A stretch of DNA of 64,000 nt, taken from positions 496,001 to 560,000 of the forward strand of contig NZ_JAENJG010000003.1 of NCBI RefSeq assembly GCF_016597785.1, in the 5' to 3' direction. This document shows positions 41,920-51,408 of this stretch, one piece after another. Numbering within the stretch: the first letter of the stretch is position 1; every line of letters starts with the position of its first letter. The position numbers and the translations under genes were made by a program. The notes beneath the pieces are model-generated. The model saw nothing but the letters and a program-made list of their open reading frames with translations. It was not told the DNA's origin and did no database searches. Origin of the DNA: Leucobacter sp. L43. Its GTDB lineage: Bacteria; Actinomycetota; Actinomycetes; Actinomycetales; Microbacteriaceae.

Positions 41920-44900
41920 GTGGGGTACAGAGAAGATCAGCGGAGGAGAAGGTTCGGCAGAGCCACTCGTCCCATAGCAGTGGGTTTGGCCGCGGTGACT
42001 GCGCTCGCCTCGGCTTCGGCATTCGGAATGACTGCCGCGGCGGCAGACGTGCAGACGCCGAGCGCGGAGGCGGAATCGGCCGGCCACGGGCACGGTCTGT
42101 GGATCGACGGGCTCGGGCTGGATGTCGCGAGCACTGCCTCGACCTCGACGGAGTTCCCCGACGTGCCGGGACCGGCCACGAACGGTCTGGACCTCGATCT
42201 CCTCCAGTCGGCGACGGTCGATGCGAACGGTCTCGAGCTCCCGCTGCTGAGCGACGGCACCAACGGCGGCCTCCTCGCGCTGGGTGATCTCGGGGCGCTC
42301 TCGAGCTTCTCGACATCGCCCTCGGCAACCTCGTCGGTCGCGTCCTCGGGCATCATCACCGACGACGGCGCGATCGATCTCGGGCCGGTCAACGACCCGT
42401 CCAGTTTCGCTCCGGCCCAACTCGACGCGAGCGCGCTCGTGCGCCAGTTGCTCGGCGATGCCGTCGCCGACGAGCTGCTCGACGAGGCCACCCTGAGCGT
42501 CGGCGCTCTCGCATCTCGCGTTGAGGCCGAGAACGGTGAAACGACGTCGGAGTACTCCCTCTCCGGCCTCGAACTGGAGCTCTCGAGCCCGGCCGTCGGC
42601 GGACTCGTCGACGATGTCGACGCACTCGCCGGCACCGTGCTCGACCCGGTCGAGGCACTCCTCGCTGAAGGCGGGGCGGTGAACACCCTGGTCTCCGATC
42701 TGGTCGACACCATCGACGCCCTGCCTCTCGCAAGCGCATCGCTCAACGGGCTCGGCCTCGACACCACGGAGCTGACCACTGAGCTTCGGGCGCAGCTTCT
42801 GCAGACGCCGCTCGAGAACTCCGAGGGCAGTGTGTCGGTCGATCTCAGCGACGGCACGATCACCGTTGCTCTCGACGAGCTCGCGGTGAGCGGGCAGCCG
42901 GGCGAGAGCTTGAGCAGCCTCGCGCCGAACACGGATGTGCTCAGCGGGCCGACGGTCAATGCGATTCTCGACGGCGTGAGCGATGCACTGCTCGGCGACG
43001 GTCCGAACTCGCTGGTGACGAAGGCCGTGACACTGATCACTGAGGGCGTGTACGGCGTCGGCGTCACCGCTGATCTCGAGATCGGACTGGGAGCAACACT
43101 TCCCATCGTCGGAACCGAGATTCCGGTCGCCGGCGGTTCGGTCGTCATCGACGGCACACTCGGAGGGATCCTGGGTCAGGCCGGTTACGAACCCTTGGGC
43201 ATCGACGCTTCGGATGTGACGCTTCTGCCAGGTCTCCCGATTCCGATCGAGCTCGGCGATGTGCTCCAGCCGGTCTTGGACCTGATCACGCCGGTGGTTT
43301 CGAGCATCGGCGCGGCGATCCTCCCCGTCGTAACGACGGCGGTCGCTGATATCCAGCCGTCGCTCACCGGACTCCTCAACCCGATCGTGACCGAGCTGCT
43401 CGACGATGCGCTCGAGCCGGTGCTCACGGAGGTGCTGGCGATCACGATCAACCAGCAGCCGGAGACGAGCGATCTGGGAGCGGACGGCTTCACCGTGCGC
43501 GCCCTCAGTCTCACGCTGCTCCCGCTGCTCGGCGACAGTTCCGTGAACGTGCAGCTCGGCTCCGCCTCCGCGTTCGCGGAAGCGGCAGCCGCGACGCTCG
43601 CCGCATCACCGAATCCGGTCGTGCAGGGCGGCGTCGTCACGCTGACCGGCACCGGCTTCACCGAAGATGAGGACGTCACTGTGACGTTCCCCGACGGGAC
43701 CACTGAAGTCGTCGTAGCTGGTGCCGGTGGATCGGTCACCGCGACGTGGGATGTGCCCGAAGATTACGCCCCCGGAACCGTGAACTTCTCAGCTGCGGGC
43801 GGCACGAGCGGGCTCACGGCGACGGCGTCCACCGAGGTCATCGCGGAAGCAGGCGCAACGCTCGATGCGACGCCGAACCCGGTGGAGCAGGGCGGAACGG
43901 TCACGCTCACCGGCGGCGGATTCACCGATGGCGAGAACGTCACGGTCGTGTTCCCGGACGGCACTGAGGAAGTCGTCATCGCAGGCGAGGACGGCTCGAT
44001 CACCACGACCTGGGAGGTCCCGGCGGACTTCGAGCCGGGCGAAGCGACCTTCACCGCAACGGGTGAGACCAGCGAGCTGACCGCGACCGCGACCACGGTC
44101 GTCGAGGCGGCGGCGGATGCCGATGTGAATGCGAACGCTTCGGCCTCGGCTTCGGCTTCGGCTGATGCGGCGGCTGACGACGATGCCTCGGCATCGGCTC
44201 AGGCGGCAGCGCAGGCTGCGGCGAACGCCGACAACACGAGCGACGCTTCGGCGGCTGCTGATGTGACGGCGAACGCTGCGGCTGAGGTTGCGGCGACGGC
44301 GGATGCGTCGTCGGAGGCGTCGGCTGAGACGAACGCGGCGGCTTCGGCTGCGGCGACGGCGAGTGCCGATTCGACGGCGGATTCCGCGTCGGATGCTGAT
44401 GCGTCGGCGGCGGCTTCGGCTGCGGCGAACGCTGATGCGTCGTCGGCTGCGGATGCGGCTTCTGAGGCGGCTGCCGAGGCGACGTCCTCGGCGGATGCAT
44501 CGTCCGCGGCATCTGCTGACGCGACCGCTGATGCGGATGCCGATGTGAATGCGAACGCTTCGGCCTCGGCTTCGGCTTCGGCTGATGCGGCGGCTGACGA
44601 CGATGCCTCGGCATCGGCTCAGGCGGCAGCGCAGGCTGCGGCGAACGCCGACAACACGAGCGACGCTTCGGCGGCTGCTGATGTGACGGCGAACGCTGCG
44701 GCTGAGGTTGCGGCGACCGCGGATGCGTCGTCGGAGGCGTCGGCTGAGACGAACGCGGCGGCTTCGGCTGCGGCGACGGCGAGTGCCGATTCGACGGCGG
44801 ATTCCGCGTCGGATGCTGATGCGTCGGCAGCGGCTTCGGCTGCGGCGAACGCTGATGCGTCGTCGGCTGCTGATGCGGCTTCTGAGGCGGCTGCCGAGGC

Positions 44901-45990
44901 GACGTCCTCGGCGGATGCATCGTCCGCGGCATCGGCTGACGCGACCGCTGATGCGGATGCCGATGTGAATGCGAACGCTTCGGCTTCGGCTTCGGCTTCG
45001 GCTGATGCGGCGGCTGACGACGATGCCTCGGCATCGGCTCAGGCGGCAGCGCAGGCTGCGGCGAACGCCGATAACACGAGCGACGCTTCGGCGGCTGCTG
45101 ATGTGACGGCGAACGCTGCGGCTGAGGTTGCGGCGACGGCGGATGCGTCGTCGGAGGCGTCGGCTGAGACGAACGCGGCGGCTTCGGCTGCGGCGACGGC
45201 GAGTGCCGATTCGACGGCGGATTCCGCGTCGGATGCTGATGCGTCGGCGGCGGCTTCGGCTGCGGCGAACGCTGATGCGTCGTCGGCTGCTGATGCGGCT
45301 TCTGAGGCGGCTGCCGAGGCGACGTCCTCGGCGGATGCATCGTCCGCGGCATCGGCCGACGCGAACGGCGATGCCGACGGTGCTGAGCTGACGCTCTCCG
45401 ACCCGGCCGACCGCACGGTGACGGAGGGTGAGGACGCGGTCTTCACCGTCGAGGTGCTCTCCGGCACAGCGACCTCGATCGTCTGGGAGGAGTACACCCC
45501 GGTGACGCCGTCCGACGCGGCGACGGAGGGCCTCCAGCCGCTCGCGGTGGGAGCCTGGTCCCCGACGGACGAGGTGGTGTCGCAGGACGGCAGCACCCTC
45601 ACCGTGGAAGACGCCGAGCTCGTGGAGAACGGCACGCTCTTCCGGGCGGTCGCCACGGATGGCACGACGACGGTCACGAGTGACGCTGCAGAGCTGACGG
45701 TGCTCGCGGCCGGAGCCGCCGACGCCGATAGCAGCGCGGGCGGAGCGGCCGACGCCGGTGGAGCGGCCGACGCCGGTGGCACGTCCACGGCGAGCGGGTC
45801 CTCCAGTGCGAGCGGGTCATCCTCCGCCAGCGCCTCGGGTTCGAGCAACGCCTCGGGCGGTGCGAAGTACCTGAGCAACACGGGCGGTGAGAGCCAGTTC
45901 GGTCTCGGCATCGCCGGGCTGCTGCTGGTGCTGGCCGGTGCCGGTATCGCGGTGACTGTTCGCCGTCGCAACGCGGCACGACACACCTAA
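41920..45990 (+). CDS. Choice-of-anchor-G-type surface protein with Ala/Ser/Asp stalk repeats and LSNTG anchor
   Basis: 1356 residues. Signal peptide 1-43, then about 500 residues of Asp/Leu/Val-rich, alpha-beta sequence of the choice-of-anchor G type, two 90-residue Ig/IPT-like repeats (PNPVxQGG, FPDGT...V), three copies of a 140-residue A/S/D-rich stalk (about 732-1151), an Ig-like domain (about 1153-1265), a Gly/Ser linker and LSNTG (45871-45885) before a hydrophobic helix and basic tail. The GTG start follows GGAAGAGGGGG with unusual spacing. The LSNTG site has Ser where sortase substrates usually have Pro. The gene is followed by a strong hairpin. Confidence 0.88.
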   Translation: MGYREDQRRRRFGRATRPIAVGLAAVTALASASAFGMTAAAADVQTPSAEAESAGHGHGLWIDGLGLDVASTASTSTEFPDVPGPATNGLDLDLLQSATVDANGLELPLLSDGTNGGLLALGDLGALSSFSTSPSATSSVASSGIITDDGAIDLGPVNDPSSFAPAQLDASALVRQLLGDAVADELLDEATLSVGALASRVEAENGETTSEYSLSGLELELSSPAVGGLVDDVDALAGTVLDPVEALLAEGGAVNTLVSDLVDTIDALPLASASLNGLGLDTTELTTELRAQLLQTPLENSEGSVSVDLSDGTITVALDELAVSGQPGESLSSLAPNTDVLSGPTVNAILDGVSDALLGDGPNSLVTKAVTLITEGVYGVGVTADLEIGLGATLPIVGTEIPVAGGSVVIDGTLGGILGQAGYEPLGIDASDVTLLPGLPIPIELGDVLQPVLDLITPVVSSIGAAILPVVTTAVADIQPSLTGLLNPIVTELLDDALEPVLTEVLAITINQQPETSDLGADGFTVRALSLTLLPLLGDSSVNVQLGSASAFAEAAAATLAASPNPVVQGGVVTLTGTGFTEDEDVTVTFPDGTTEVVVAGAGGSVTATWDVPEDYAPGTVNFSAAGGTSGLTATASTEVIAEAGATLDATPNPVEQGGTVTLTGGGFTDGENVTVVFPDGTEEVVIAGEDGSITTTWEVPADFEPGEATFTATGETSELTATATTVVEAAADADVNANASASASASADAAADDDASASAQAAAQAAANADNTSDASAAADVTANAAAEVAATADASSEASAETNAAASAAATASADSTADSASDADASAAASAAANADASSAADAASEAAAEATSSADASSAASADATADADADVNANASASASASADAAADDDASASAQAAAQAAANADNTSDASAAADVTANAAAEVAATADASSEASAETNAAASAAATASADSTADSASDADASAAASAAANADASSAADAASEAAAEATSSADASSAASADATADADADVNANASASASASADAAADDDASASAQAAAQAAANADNTSDASAAADVTANAAAEVAATADASSEASAETNAAASAAATASADSTADSASDADASAAASAAANADASSAADAASEAAAEATSSADASSAASADANGDADGAELTLSDPADRTVTEGEDAVFTVEVLSGTATSIVWEEYTPVTPSDAATEGLQPLAVGAWSPTDEVVSQDGSTLTVEDAELVENGTLFRAVATDGTTTVTSDAAELTVLAAGAADADSSAGGAADAGGAADAGGTSTASGSSSASGSSSASASGSSNASGGAKYLSNTGGESQFGLGIAGLLLVLAGAGIAVTVRRRNAARHT
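44113..45372 (+). repeat. Three tandem 420-bp repeats
   Basis: Copies begin at about 44113, 44533 and 44953. They differ by only a few bases each (for example GGCGACGGC/GGCGACCGC and GTCGGCGGC/GTCGGCAGC) and keep the reading frame. They encode a stalk built from Ala, Ser, Asp, Asn, Thr, Glu, Gln and Val only. Confidence 0.97.
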
Positions 45991-46001
45991 GCGGTACTCA
46001 T

Positions 46002-46039
46002 GAAGGCGTGCGGTCGGGGAAGCCCGGCCGCACGCCTTC
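46002..46039 (+). terminator. Terminator of the surface-protein gene
   Basis: GAAGGCGTGCGG pairs with CCGCACGCCTTC around an inner CGGG/CCCG stem and a GAAG loop. 11 bases after the stop codon. Confidence 0.8.
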
Positions 46040-46137
46040 GTCATTGACACGCGCGACCCGCGGGTGCCGCGGCGGTTCTCTCAGTGATAGGTTCGCCAAG
46101 ACTGCCCGCACTCCCTTCCGGCAAGACAGGAGCAGGT

Positions 46138-46956
46138 GTGATCCCTGAATCGACGCAACCGAGCGCGCGACCCGCAGTGAAGCTGTGGGTCCGGCTCGTG
46201 GCCTGGGCGGCAGTGCTGCTCGCCGCCTGGCACATCCTCGCATCGTTCTTATGGATCGCGCCGTACTCGGCGAACGCTCGAGAAGTGATCCCGGGGAACG
46301 CGCTGAGCTCGTACATGCTGCCCATGTTCGGTCAATCCTGGAGCGTCTTCGCGCCCGAACCGGTGAACGGCGACTATCACTTCAACGTACGCGCCACGGT
46401 GGAGAACGACTCGGGAGAGCGCACCGAGACGGGCTGGGTCAGCGCGACAGACGTGGAGCTCTCGATGATCCGCTACAACCTCACTCCGCCGCGGGCGGGC
46501 ATTCAGTCGACGGAAGTCGCGTCGAGCTTCAAGAAGTCGTTCGACGAGCTCACTGAAGTGCAGCGCACCACCGCCGCGGGTGACTTCATGACCGCGGAAT
46601 GGGAGGTCGGGTTGCGTGCCGCGCTCGAGAACGGTGCGAAGAACTCCGGGCTCGATCCTGCAGCGATCGAGAAGAATGCTGGAGCAGTTGATCAGTTCAT
46701 GGCCGACGAGCGTCGCTCGACCGCCTACGCGACGCAGGTGGCGAAAGCCGTCTGGGGCGACGAGGTCGTGTCGGTGCAGTACCGCGTGAGTCGCCAGAAC
46801 ATCATCCCGTTCGCCGAACGCCACAACCCCGATGCGAAGCGCCCCGAACCATCGGTCGTGCTGCCCGGATGGCGACCGCTGGTCGTGGAAGAGGGACAGA
46901 ACGAGGGCAACTTCGCCGACGTGTTCCGGCCGCAGTTCGAGAGGATCTCAGAATGA
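46138..46956 (+). CDS. DUF5819 family membrane-anchored protein
   Basis: 272 residues. An N-terminal helix (LVAWAAVLLAAWHILASFLWIAP) then a long soluble domain that begins QSWSVFAPEPVNGDYHFNVRATV and includes GWVSATDVELSMIRYN, which I recognise as DUF5819. GTG 46138 is preceded by AGGAG. The ATGA at 46953 couples it to HTTM. The pair is common in actinobacteria, and the soluble domain may be the partner or substrate carrier of HTTM; this is inference. Confidence 0.85.
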   Translation: MIPESTQPSARPAVKLWVRLVAWAAVLLAAWHILASFLWIAPYSANAREVIPGNALSSYMLPMFGQSWSVFAPEPVNGDYHFNVRATVENDSGERTETGWVSATDVELSMIRYNLTPPRAGIQSTEVASSFKKSFDELTEVQRTTAAGDFMTAEWEVGLRAALENGAKNSGLDPAAIEKNAGAVDQFMADERRSTAYATQVAKAVWGDEVVSVQYRVSRQNIIPFAERHNPDAKRPEPSVVLPGWRPLVVEEGQNEGNFADVFRPQFERISE

Positions 46957-48116
46957 CCGACCAGCGCCCCGCTCCCGCCGGCCGGTTCGGCGCATTCCTC
47001 GGCAGCCTGATCGCTGCAGTCTGGTCGGCCGTCGCACTGACCGTCGGTCGCGCCTTCGACTTCGTCGAGCGCTGGTTGTTCACGGGCAAGAAGTCGCTCT
47101 ACGGGCTCGCCGTCACGCGCATCGTCTTCGGATGCACCGCGCTCGGCCTGCTCGCCGCGAACTTCGGCACGCGCCTCTACACATTCGGCTCCGGATCGGC
47201 ATGGAACGGAGAACTCGCGCAGCCGGTCAGCGATTTCCCGAAGGTCTGGATCTTCAGCGCGTTCCACGCCGTCGCCGGCAGCGACGTCGCGTTCACGCTC
47301 CTGTACCTCTTCCTCGGGGCGCTCGCCGTGCTCTTCCTACTCGGATGGCGATTCCGGATCGTGCTGCCCCTGTTCTTCGTACTGTGGATCAGCTTCATCG
47401 AGATGAACGACATGGTGGGCGATCAGGGCGACAACATGTTCCGCATCGCGCTCATCCTCATGTTCTTCGCGGATCCCGCGGCCCGGTGGTCGCTCGATGC
47501 CCGACGGCGCGCGAAGCAGGAGTGGTTCCCCGCTGGATCTTCGGGAAATCAGATCGGCACGGTGCTCCACAATCTCTCACTCATCGCGCTCACCGCCCAG
47601 GTCACGTTCGTGTACGCGTCAGGCGGGCTGTACAAGGCCCAGGGCGCGCCGTGGGCCGAGGGGTACGCGGTCTACAACCCGCTGCAGACCATGCGGTTCG
47701 GCACGTGGCCGATTCTGAGTGACATCGTGACGGCGTGGGGGCCGGCCGTCGCGATCGGCACCTGGGGATCGATTCTGCTGCAGGTCGCATTCCTGTTGAT
47801 GCTGCTGTCGCGGCCGACGCGCTTGTTCGCCCTCTTCGGGATCCTGAGCTTCCACATCGCGATCGGGGTGCTGATGGGCCTGCCGTGGTTCTCGCTCACG
47901 ATGATCGCGATCGATTCGATCTTCATCCGCGATCGAAGCTGGAAGCACCTCAGCGATGCGGTGTCGCGGCGCTGGAGACAGCACATGCGCGGTGATGCGG
48001 GGTCGTCGACTCGGGAAGCTGGGCGGTCGGCCGCTTCCGATCGAGCTGAGCCCGCGGAGAGCGCCGAGCTGCCCCCGCAGAAGCGGGCCGGCCGGAAGGT
48101 GGCCGCGCCGAGATAG
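46953..48116 (+). CDS. HTTM-domain membrane protein (vitamin K carboxylase-like)
   Basis: 387 residues with about six helices. SLYGLAVTRIVFGCTALGLL, WRFRIVLPLFFVLWISFIEMNDMVGDQGDNMFRIALILMFFADP and QGAPWAEGYAVYNPLQTMRFG are HTTM signatures. The family is related to the membrane part of vitamin K-dependent gamma-carboxylase, but no carboxylase activity has been shown for bacterial DUF5819-linked members as far as I know. The C-terminal 70 residues are polar and basic. Overlaps the DUF5819 gene (ATGA). Confidence 0.9.
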   Translation: MTDQRPAPAGRFGAFLGSLIAAVWSAVALTVGRAFDFVERWLFTGKKSLYGLAVTRIVFGCTALGLLAANFGTRLYTFGSGSAWNGELAQPVSDFPKVWIFSAFHAVAGSDVAFTLLYLFLGALAVLFLLGWRFRIVLPLFFVLWISFIEMNDMVGDQGDNMFRIALILMFFADPAARWSLDARRRAKQEWFPAGSSGNQIGTVLHNLSLIALTAQVTFVYASGGLYKAQGAPWAEGYAVYNPLQTMRFGTWPILSDIVTAWGPAVAIGTWGSILLQVAFLLMLLSRPTRLFALFGILSFHIAIGVLMGLPWFSLTMIAIDSIFIRDRSWKHLSDAVSRRWRQHMRGDAGSSTREAGRSAASDRAEPAESAELPPQKRAGRKVAAPR

Positions 48117-48158
48117 GTCGGTGCGGTGGCGACGGCGCGTCTGCAAGCGGGAGCGGCG

Positions 48159-49937
48159 CTACTCCTTCGCGGCTCGCTCGGCGATGCGCAGATCAAGCGG
48201 AAACTCGACGGCGCTATCGCCGAACAGCAGCAGACCGGCTGCACGCGCCGATTCGCGCACGGCCGCTGCGACGGCGTCGGCGTGGGCGACGGGTGCGTGC
48301 ACGATCACCTCGTCGTGCAGGAAGAACGCGAGGTGGGGGCGTCGACTGAAGATCGGCCCCGAAGCCCGAGCGGCCTGAGACACCTCAACGGGCGCGAAGG
48401 CGGCGAGCCTCTGTCGAAGATCGGCGATCCAGCACAGCGCCCACTCAGCGGCTGTTCCCTGGACGACGAAGTTGCGGGTGAAACGACCGCGATCCCGTGC
48501 GGCGCGGCGGGCAGCGGCCTCGTCCCGCCCGGTCGCATCCGGCATGCTCGCGCTCGACTGCACGTGCTCCCACTCCTGGCCGGGCGGCTGGGTGCTGCGG
48601 CCGAGCCACGTCGACACCCGCCCTCCGCGCGCGCCCTCCGCAGCAGCCTCGTCGACCAGATCCATCGCGGCCGGGTAGGCGCGGCGCAGTCGCGGAACCA
48701 GGCGTCCGCTCTCTCCGGTCGTCGCCCCGTACATGGCGCCGAGCATCGCGAGTTTCGCCTCCTGCCGCGTTGCTACGGCGCCGCTCTCGACGATTCCGGC
48801 GTAGAGATCCTTCCCCGCGCCGGCCTCGGTCATGGCGCGATCTCCTGCCATGGCGGCGAGTACCCGAGGCTCCAGCTGAGCGACGTCTGCGGAGACGAGG
48901 GTCCACCCCGGGTCGGCGCGGAGCGCCGGACGCAACTGGCGCGGGATCTGCAGGGCGCCGCCCCCGCTCGACGCCCAGCGGCCGGTCACCACGCCTCCGG
49001 GAACGTAGACGGGCCGGTACCGGCCATCACGCACCCACTCGTCGAGCCAGGCCCATCCGTTGGCGGTCAGCAGCCGCGCGAGCTTCTTGTAGTGGAGCAG
49101 CGGTGCGATCGCAGGGTGCTCGTGCTGCGCGAGCTCCCACTGGGAGGTTGAGTCGACCTCGATTCCCGCCGCCCGGAGCACCCGCAGCAGTCGAGGGGGC
49201 GAGTCGAGCGGGGCGTCGGGGCTCCCGAGTTCGCGTCGCACCATCGCTCCCACCTCGATCATGCGCGCCGGTTTCGCATCGGGAGCGGGCCGGGGGCCGA
49301 GCGCCTCGGAGAGGACTCGGTCGTGCTCGTCGACGTCCCAGGGGACACCGGCCGCCGACAGCTCTGCGGCGATGAGGGCCCCCGCCGATTCTGCGGCGAG
49401 GAGCAGGCCGAGCCGCCCGGGCTCGCGCGCGCTGGCGAGTGCCGACCGCTGTCGGTCGAATTCGTCGAGCGCCTCCGCCAGGCCGTCGGGCACCCCGCGG
49501 GATCGCCGTGGTTCGGCGACCACGTCGAACAGGGTCGGTGGCGCATCGGCCGGCGGCGCGACCGGGGCGGTCTCGGCCTCGGGCGGCGCGTTCCACTCGG
49601 GCGCGCCCCGCAGCTGCGCCGGCTCTCCCACGGAGCCTGCGTGACGCAGAATCTGATGGCAGAGTCGGAGATCGTGGCATCGTTCGACGCGCACTCCGGC
49701 AGCGAGGAGCGGCGCGTACTGGCGAGCCGTGTCGTGCCAGACCCAGCGCAACGACGCCGCCCGTTCGCGCTGCTCGACGAAGTCGGCGAGCCGATCCAAC
49801 GCGATCGAGACCGCGGCCGAACGGGCGCCATCGGGCGCGAGCTCGACCGCGCCCCAGCCACCGCGCGCGTCGCGACCGATGACGCACCAGCGGGCGGCTG
49901 TGCCATCGGCGGAGGATGCAGTGGCGAGTTCGGGCAC
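48159..49937 (-). CDS. Bifunctional 3'-5' exonuclease/DNA polymerase (family A, PolA-like)
   Basis: 592 residues. The polymerase core is intact in its landmarks: motif A DVAQLEPRVLAAMAGD, motif B RQEAKLAMLGAMYGATTG and motif C FFLHDEVIVHAP. The N-terminal 3'-5' exonuclease-like region (about 1-250) appears short of the acidic DEDD residues, so the proofreading part may be inactive. There is no 5'-nuclease domain, unlike PolI. The GTG at 49937 was chosen because the longer reading would overlap radA by more than 100 bases. It faces radA across 118 bases. Confidence 0.88.
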   Translation of the reverse strand: MPELATASSADGTAARWCVIGRDARGGWGAVELAPDGARSAAVSIALDRLADFVEQRERAASLRWVWHDTARQYAPLLAAGVRVERCHDLRLCHQILRHAGSVGEPAQLRGAPEWNAPPEAETAPVAPPADAPPTLFDVVAEPRRSRGVPDGLAEALDEFDRQRSALASAREPGRLGLLLAAESAGALIAAELSAAGVPWDVDEHDRVLSEALGPRPAPDAKPARMIEVGAMVRRELGSPDAPLDSPPRLLRVLRAAGIEVDSTSQWELAQHEHPAIAPLLHYKKLARLLTANGWAWLDEWVRDGRYRPVYVPGGVVTGRWASSGGGALQIPRQLRPALRADPGWTLVSADVAQLEPRVLAAMAGDRAMTEAGAGKDLYAGIVESGAVATRQEAKLAMLGAMYGATTGESGRLVPRLRRAYPAAMDLVDEAAAEGARGGRVSTWLGRSTQPPGQEWEHVQSSASMPDATGRDEAAARRAARDRGRFTRNFVVQGTAAEWALCWIADLRQRLAAFAPVEVSQAARASGPIFSRRPHLAFFLHDEVIVHAPVAHADAVAAAVRESARAAGLLLFGDSAVEFPLDLRIAERAAKE

Positions 49938-50043
49938 GTTCTCACCGTAGTGCCGACCGCCGACAGTCGCCCCGGATGCTCTCGGGGCCGGCCCAGCGAC
50001 TCGGCGCGGGAGCTCCCGCCGCCGCGATGTCCGTGGCCGCCAG

Positions 50044-50049
50044 TAGGCT
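50044..50049 (+). promoter_or_regulatory. -10 of the leaderless radA promoter
   Basis: TAGGCT, six bases before the ATG at 50056. The start of transcription would fall on the start codon. Confidence 0.55.
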
Positions 50050-50055
50050 CGCAGC

Positions 50056-51378
50056 ATGGCGAAATCAAGCGGCGGATACACCTGCACCGAGTGCGGGTGG
50101 CAGACCTCGAAGTGGGTCGGGCGGTGCGGTGAATGCCAGCAGTGGGGCACCGTTGCCGAACAAGCTCGCGCCGGAGCATCGCTCGCGCGCACCACGCGTG
50201 CGGCCGCGCCCGCGGCCGGCCGGGAAGCGCGTCCCATCACCGAGCTGCAGGGCGATGCCGTGCGGCACCGGCAGACGGGAATCGGCGAACTCGACCGCGT
50301 GCTCGGCGGCGGGGTCGTGCCGGGAGCGGCGATTCTCTTCTCGGGGGAGCCGGGGGTCGGCAAGTCGACGTTGCTGCTCGATGCCGCGGCGCGCGCCGCA
50401 TCGACTGGAGCGCGCGTGCTCTACGCGAGCGGGGAGGAATCGACGGGGCAGATCCGCATGCGCGCCGAGCGCACCGGGGCGATGCACGACACGCTGTACC
50501 TCGCGAGCGAGACGGATCTCGCGACCGTGCTCGGCCACATCGAGACCGTGGATCCCGCGCTCGTCATCGTCGACTCCGTGCAGACGATGGCGAGCGATCA
50601 GGTCGACGGCGGGGCCGGCGGCCCGGCTCAGGTGCGCGAGGTCGCGGCCGCGCTCATCAGAACGGCGAAAGAACGCGGAACACCGGTGATCCTCGTCGGG
50701 CACGTGACCAAGGACGGGTCGGTGGCCGGCCCGCGCCTGCTCGAGCACCTCGTCGACGTGGTGTGCCATTTCGAGGGCGACCGGCACACGTCGTTGCGGT
50801 TTCTGCGCACGCTGAAGAACCGCTACGGTCCGACCGACGAGGTCGGCTGCTTCGAGATGACGGATCGCGGCATCTCCGAGGTGCCAGACCCGAGCGGCCT
50901 GTTCCTGAGCCGCCCGGGGGCTCCGGTGAGCGGCACGTGCGCGACCGTCGCGATGGAGGGTCGACGCGCGCTGCCGGTCGAGGTGCAGGCGCTCGTCGCC
51001 AAGAGCGCGACCCCCAACCCCCGCCGAGTGACGAGCGGCGTCGATCAGTCGCGCGTCGCCATGATCCTCGCGGTGCTCGAGCGGAGATTCGGTGCGCGTC
51101 TGCACGACCAGGACGTCTACGTATCGACGGTCGGCGGGGTGAAGCTCGCCGAGCCCGCAGCCGATCTCGCGATCGCGCTCGCGGTGCTCTCTGCGATCGC
51201 CGACCACCCGCTCCCGCATGATCTGGCGGCTTTCGGCGAGATCAGCCTCGCCGGCGAGGTGCGGCCCGTCGCGAGCGGAGCACAGCGCTCGTCGGAGGCC
51301 GCCCGGCTGGGGTACGTGCGGGTCGTCGACGCGTCAGTGGAAACCCTGGATCGCGCGAGGCGCAAAGCTGGGTTCTAG
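50056..51378 (+). CDS. radA: DNA repair protein RadA (Sms)
   Basis: 440 residues. The N-terminal zinc finger is C10-x2-C13-x10-C24-x2-C27, Walker A GEPGVGKST is near 97-105, the RadA-specific LKNRYG motif is present, and a C-terminal Lon-protease-like domain (VALKGR/VSPA replaced by SGVDQSRVAMILAVLERRFG and SLAGEVRPVA) completes the family layout. It acts in homologous recombination as a branch-migration helicase. Promoter appears leaderless. mqo follows after 30 bases. Confidence 0.95.
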   Translation: MAKSSGGYTCTECGWQTSKWVGRCGECQQWGTVAEQARAGASLARTTRAAAPAAGREARPITELQGDAVRHRQTGIGELDRVLGGGVVPGAAILFSGEPGVGKSTLLLDAAARAASTGARVLYASGEESTGQIRMRAERTGAMHDTLYLASETDLATVLGHIETVDPALVIVDSVQTMASDQVDGGAGGPAQVREVAAALIRTAKERGTPVILVGHVTKDGSVAGPRLLEHLVDVVCHFEGDRHTSLRFLRTLKNRYGPTDEVGCFEMTDRGISEVPDPSGLFLSRPGAPVSGTCATVAMEGRRALPVEVQALVAKSATPNPRRVTSGVDQSRVAMILAVLERRFGARLHDQDVYVSTVGGVKLAEPAADLAIALAVLSAIADHPLPHDLAAFGEISLAGEVRPVASGAQRSSEAARLGYVRVVDASVETLDRARRKAGF

Positions 51379-51394
51379 GGTCATCAGAGGGAGC

Positions 51395-51400
51395 TAGACT
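51395..51400 (+). promoter_or_regulatory. -10 of the leaderless mqo promoter
   Basis: TAGACT, eight bases before the GTG at 51409. The same TAGACT precedes argF. It overlaps the ribosome-site-like AGAGGGAG, so both modes of initiation are conceivable. Confidence 0.45.
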
Positions 51401-51408
51401 TGCACATC

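Noticed and set aside
44051..45352. 433-codon open frame opposite the tandem repeats (Pro/Gln/His/Arg-rich)
   Set aside because: It is a by-product of GC-rich repeats that lack stops in several frames; no ribosome site and no known family.
44113..45372. Tandem repeats as a CRISPR array
   Set aside because: Units are 420 bp, in frame and without spacers.
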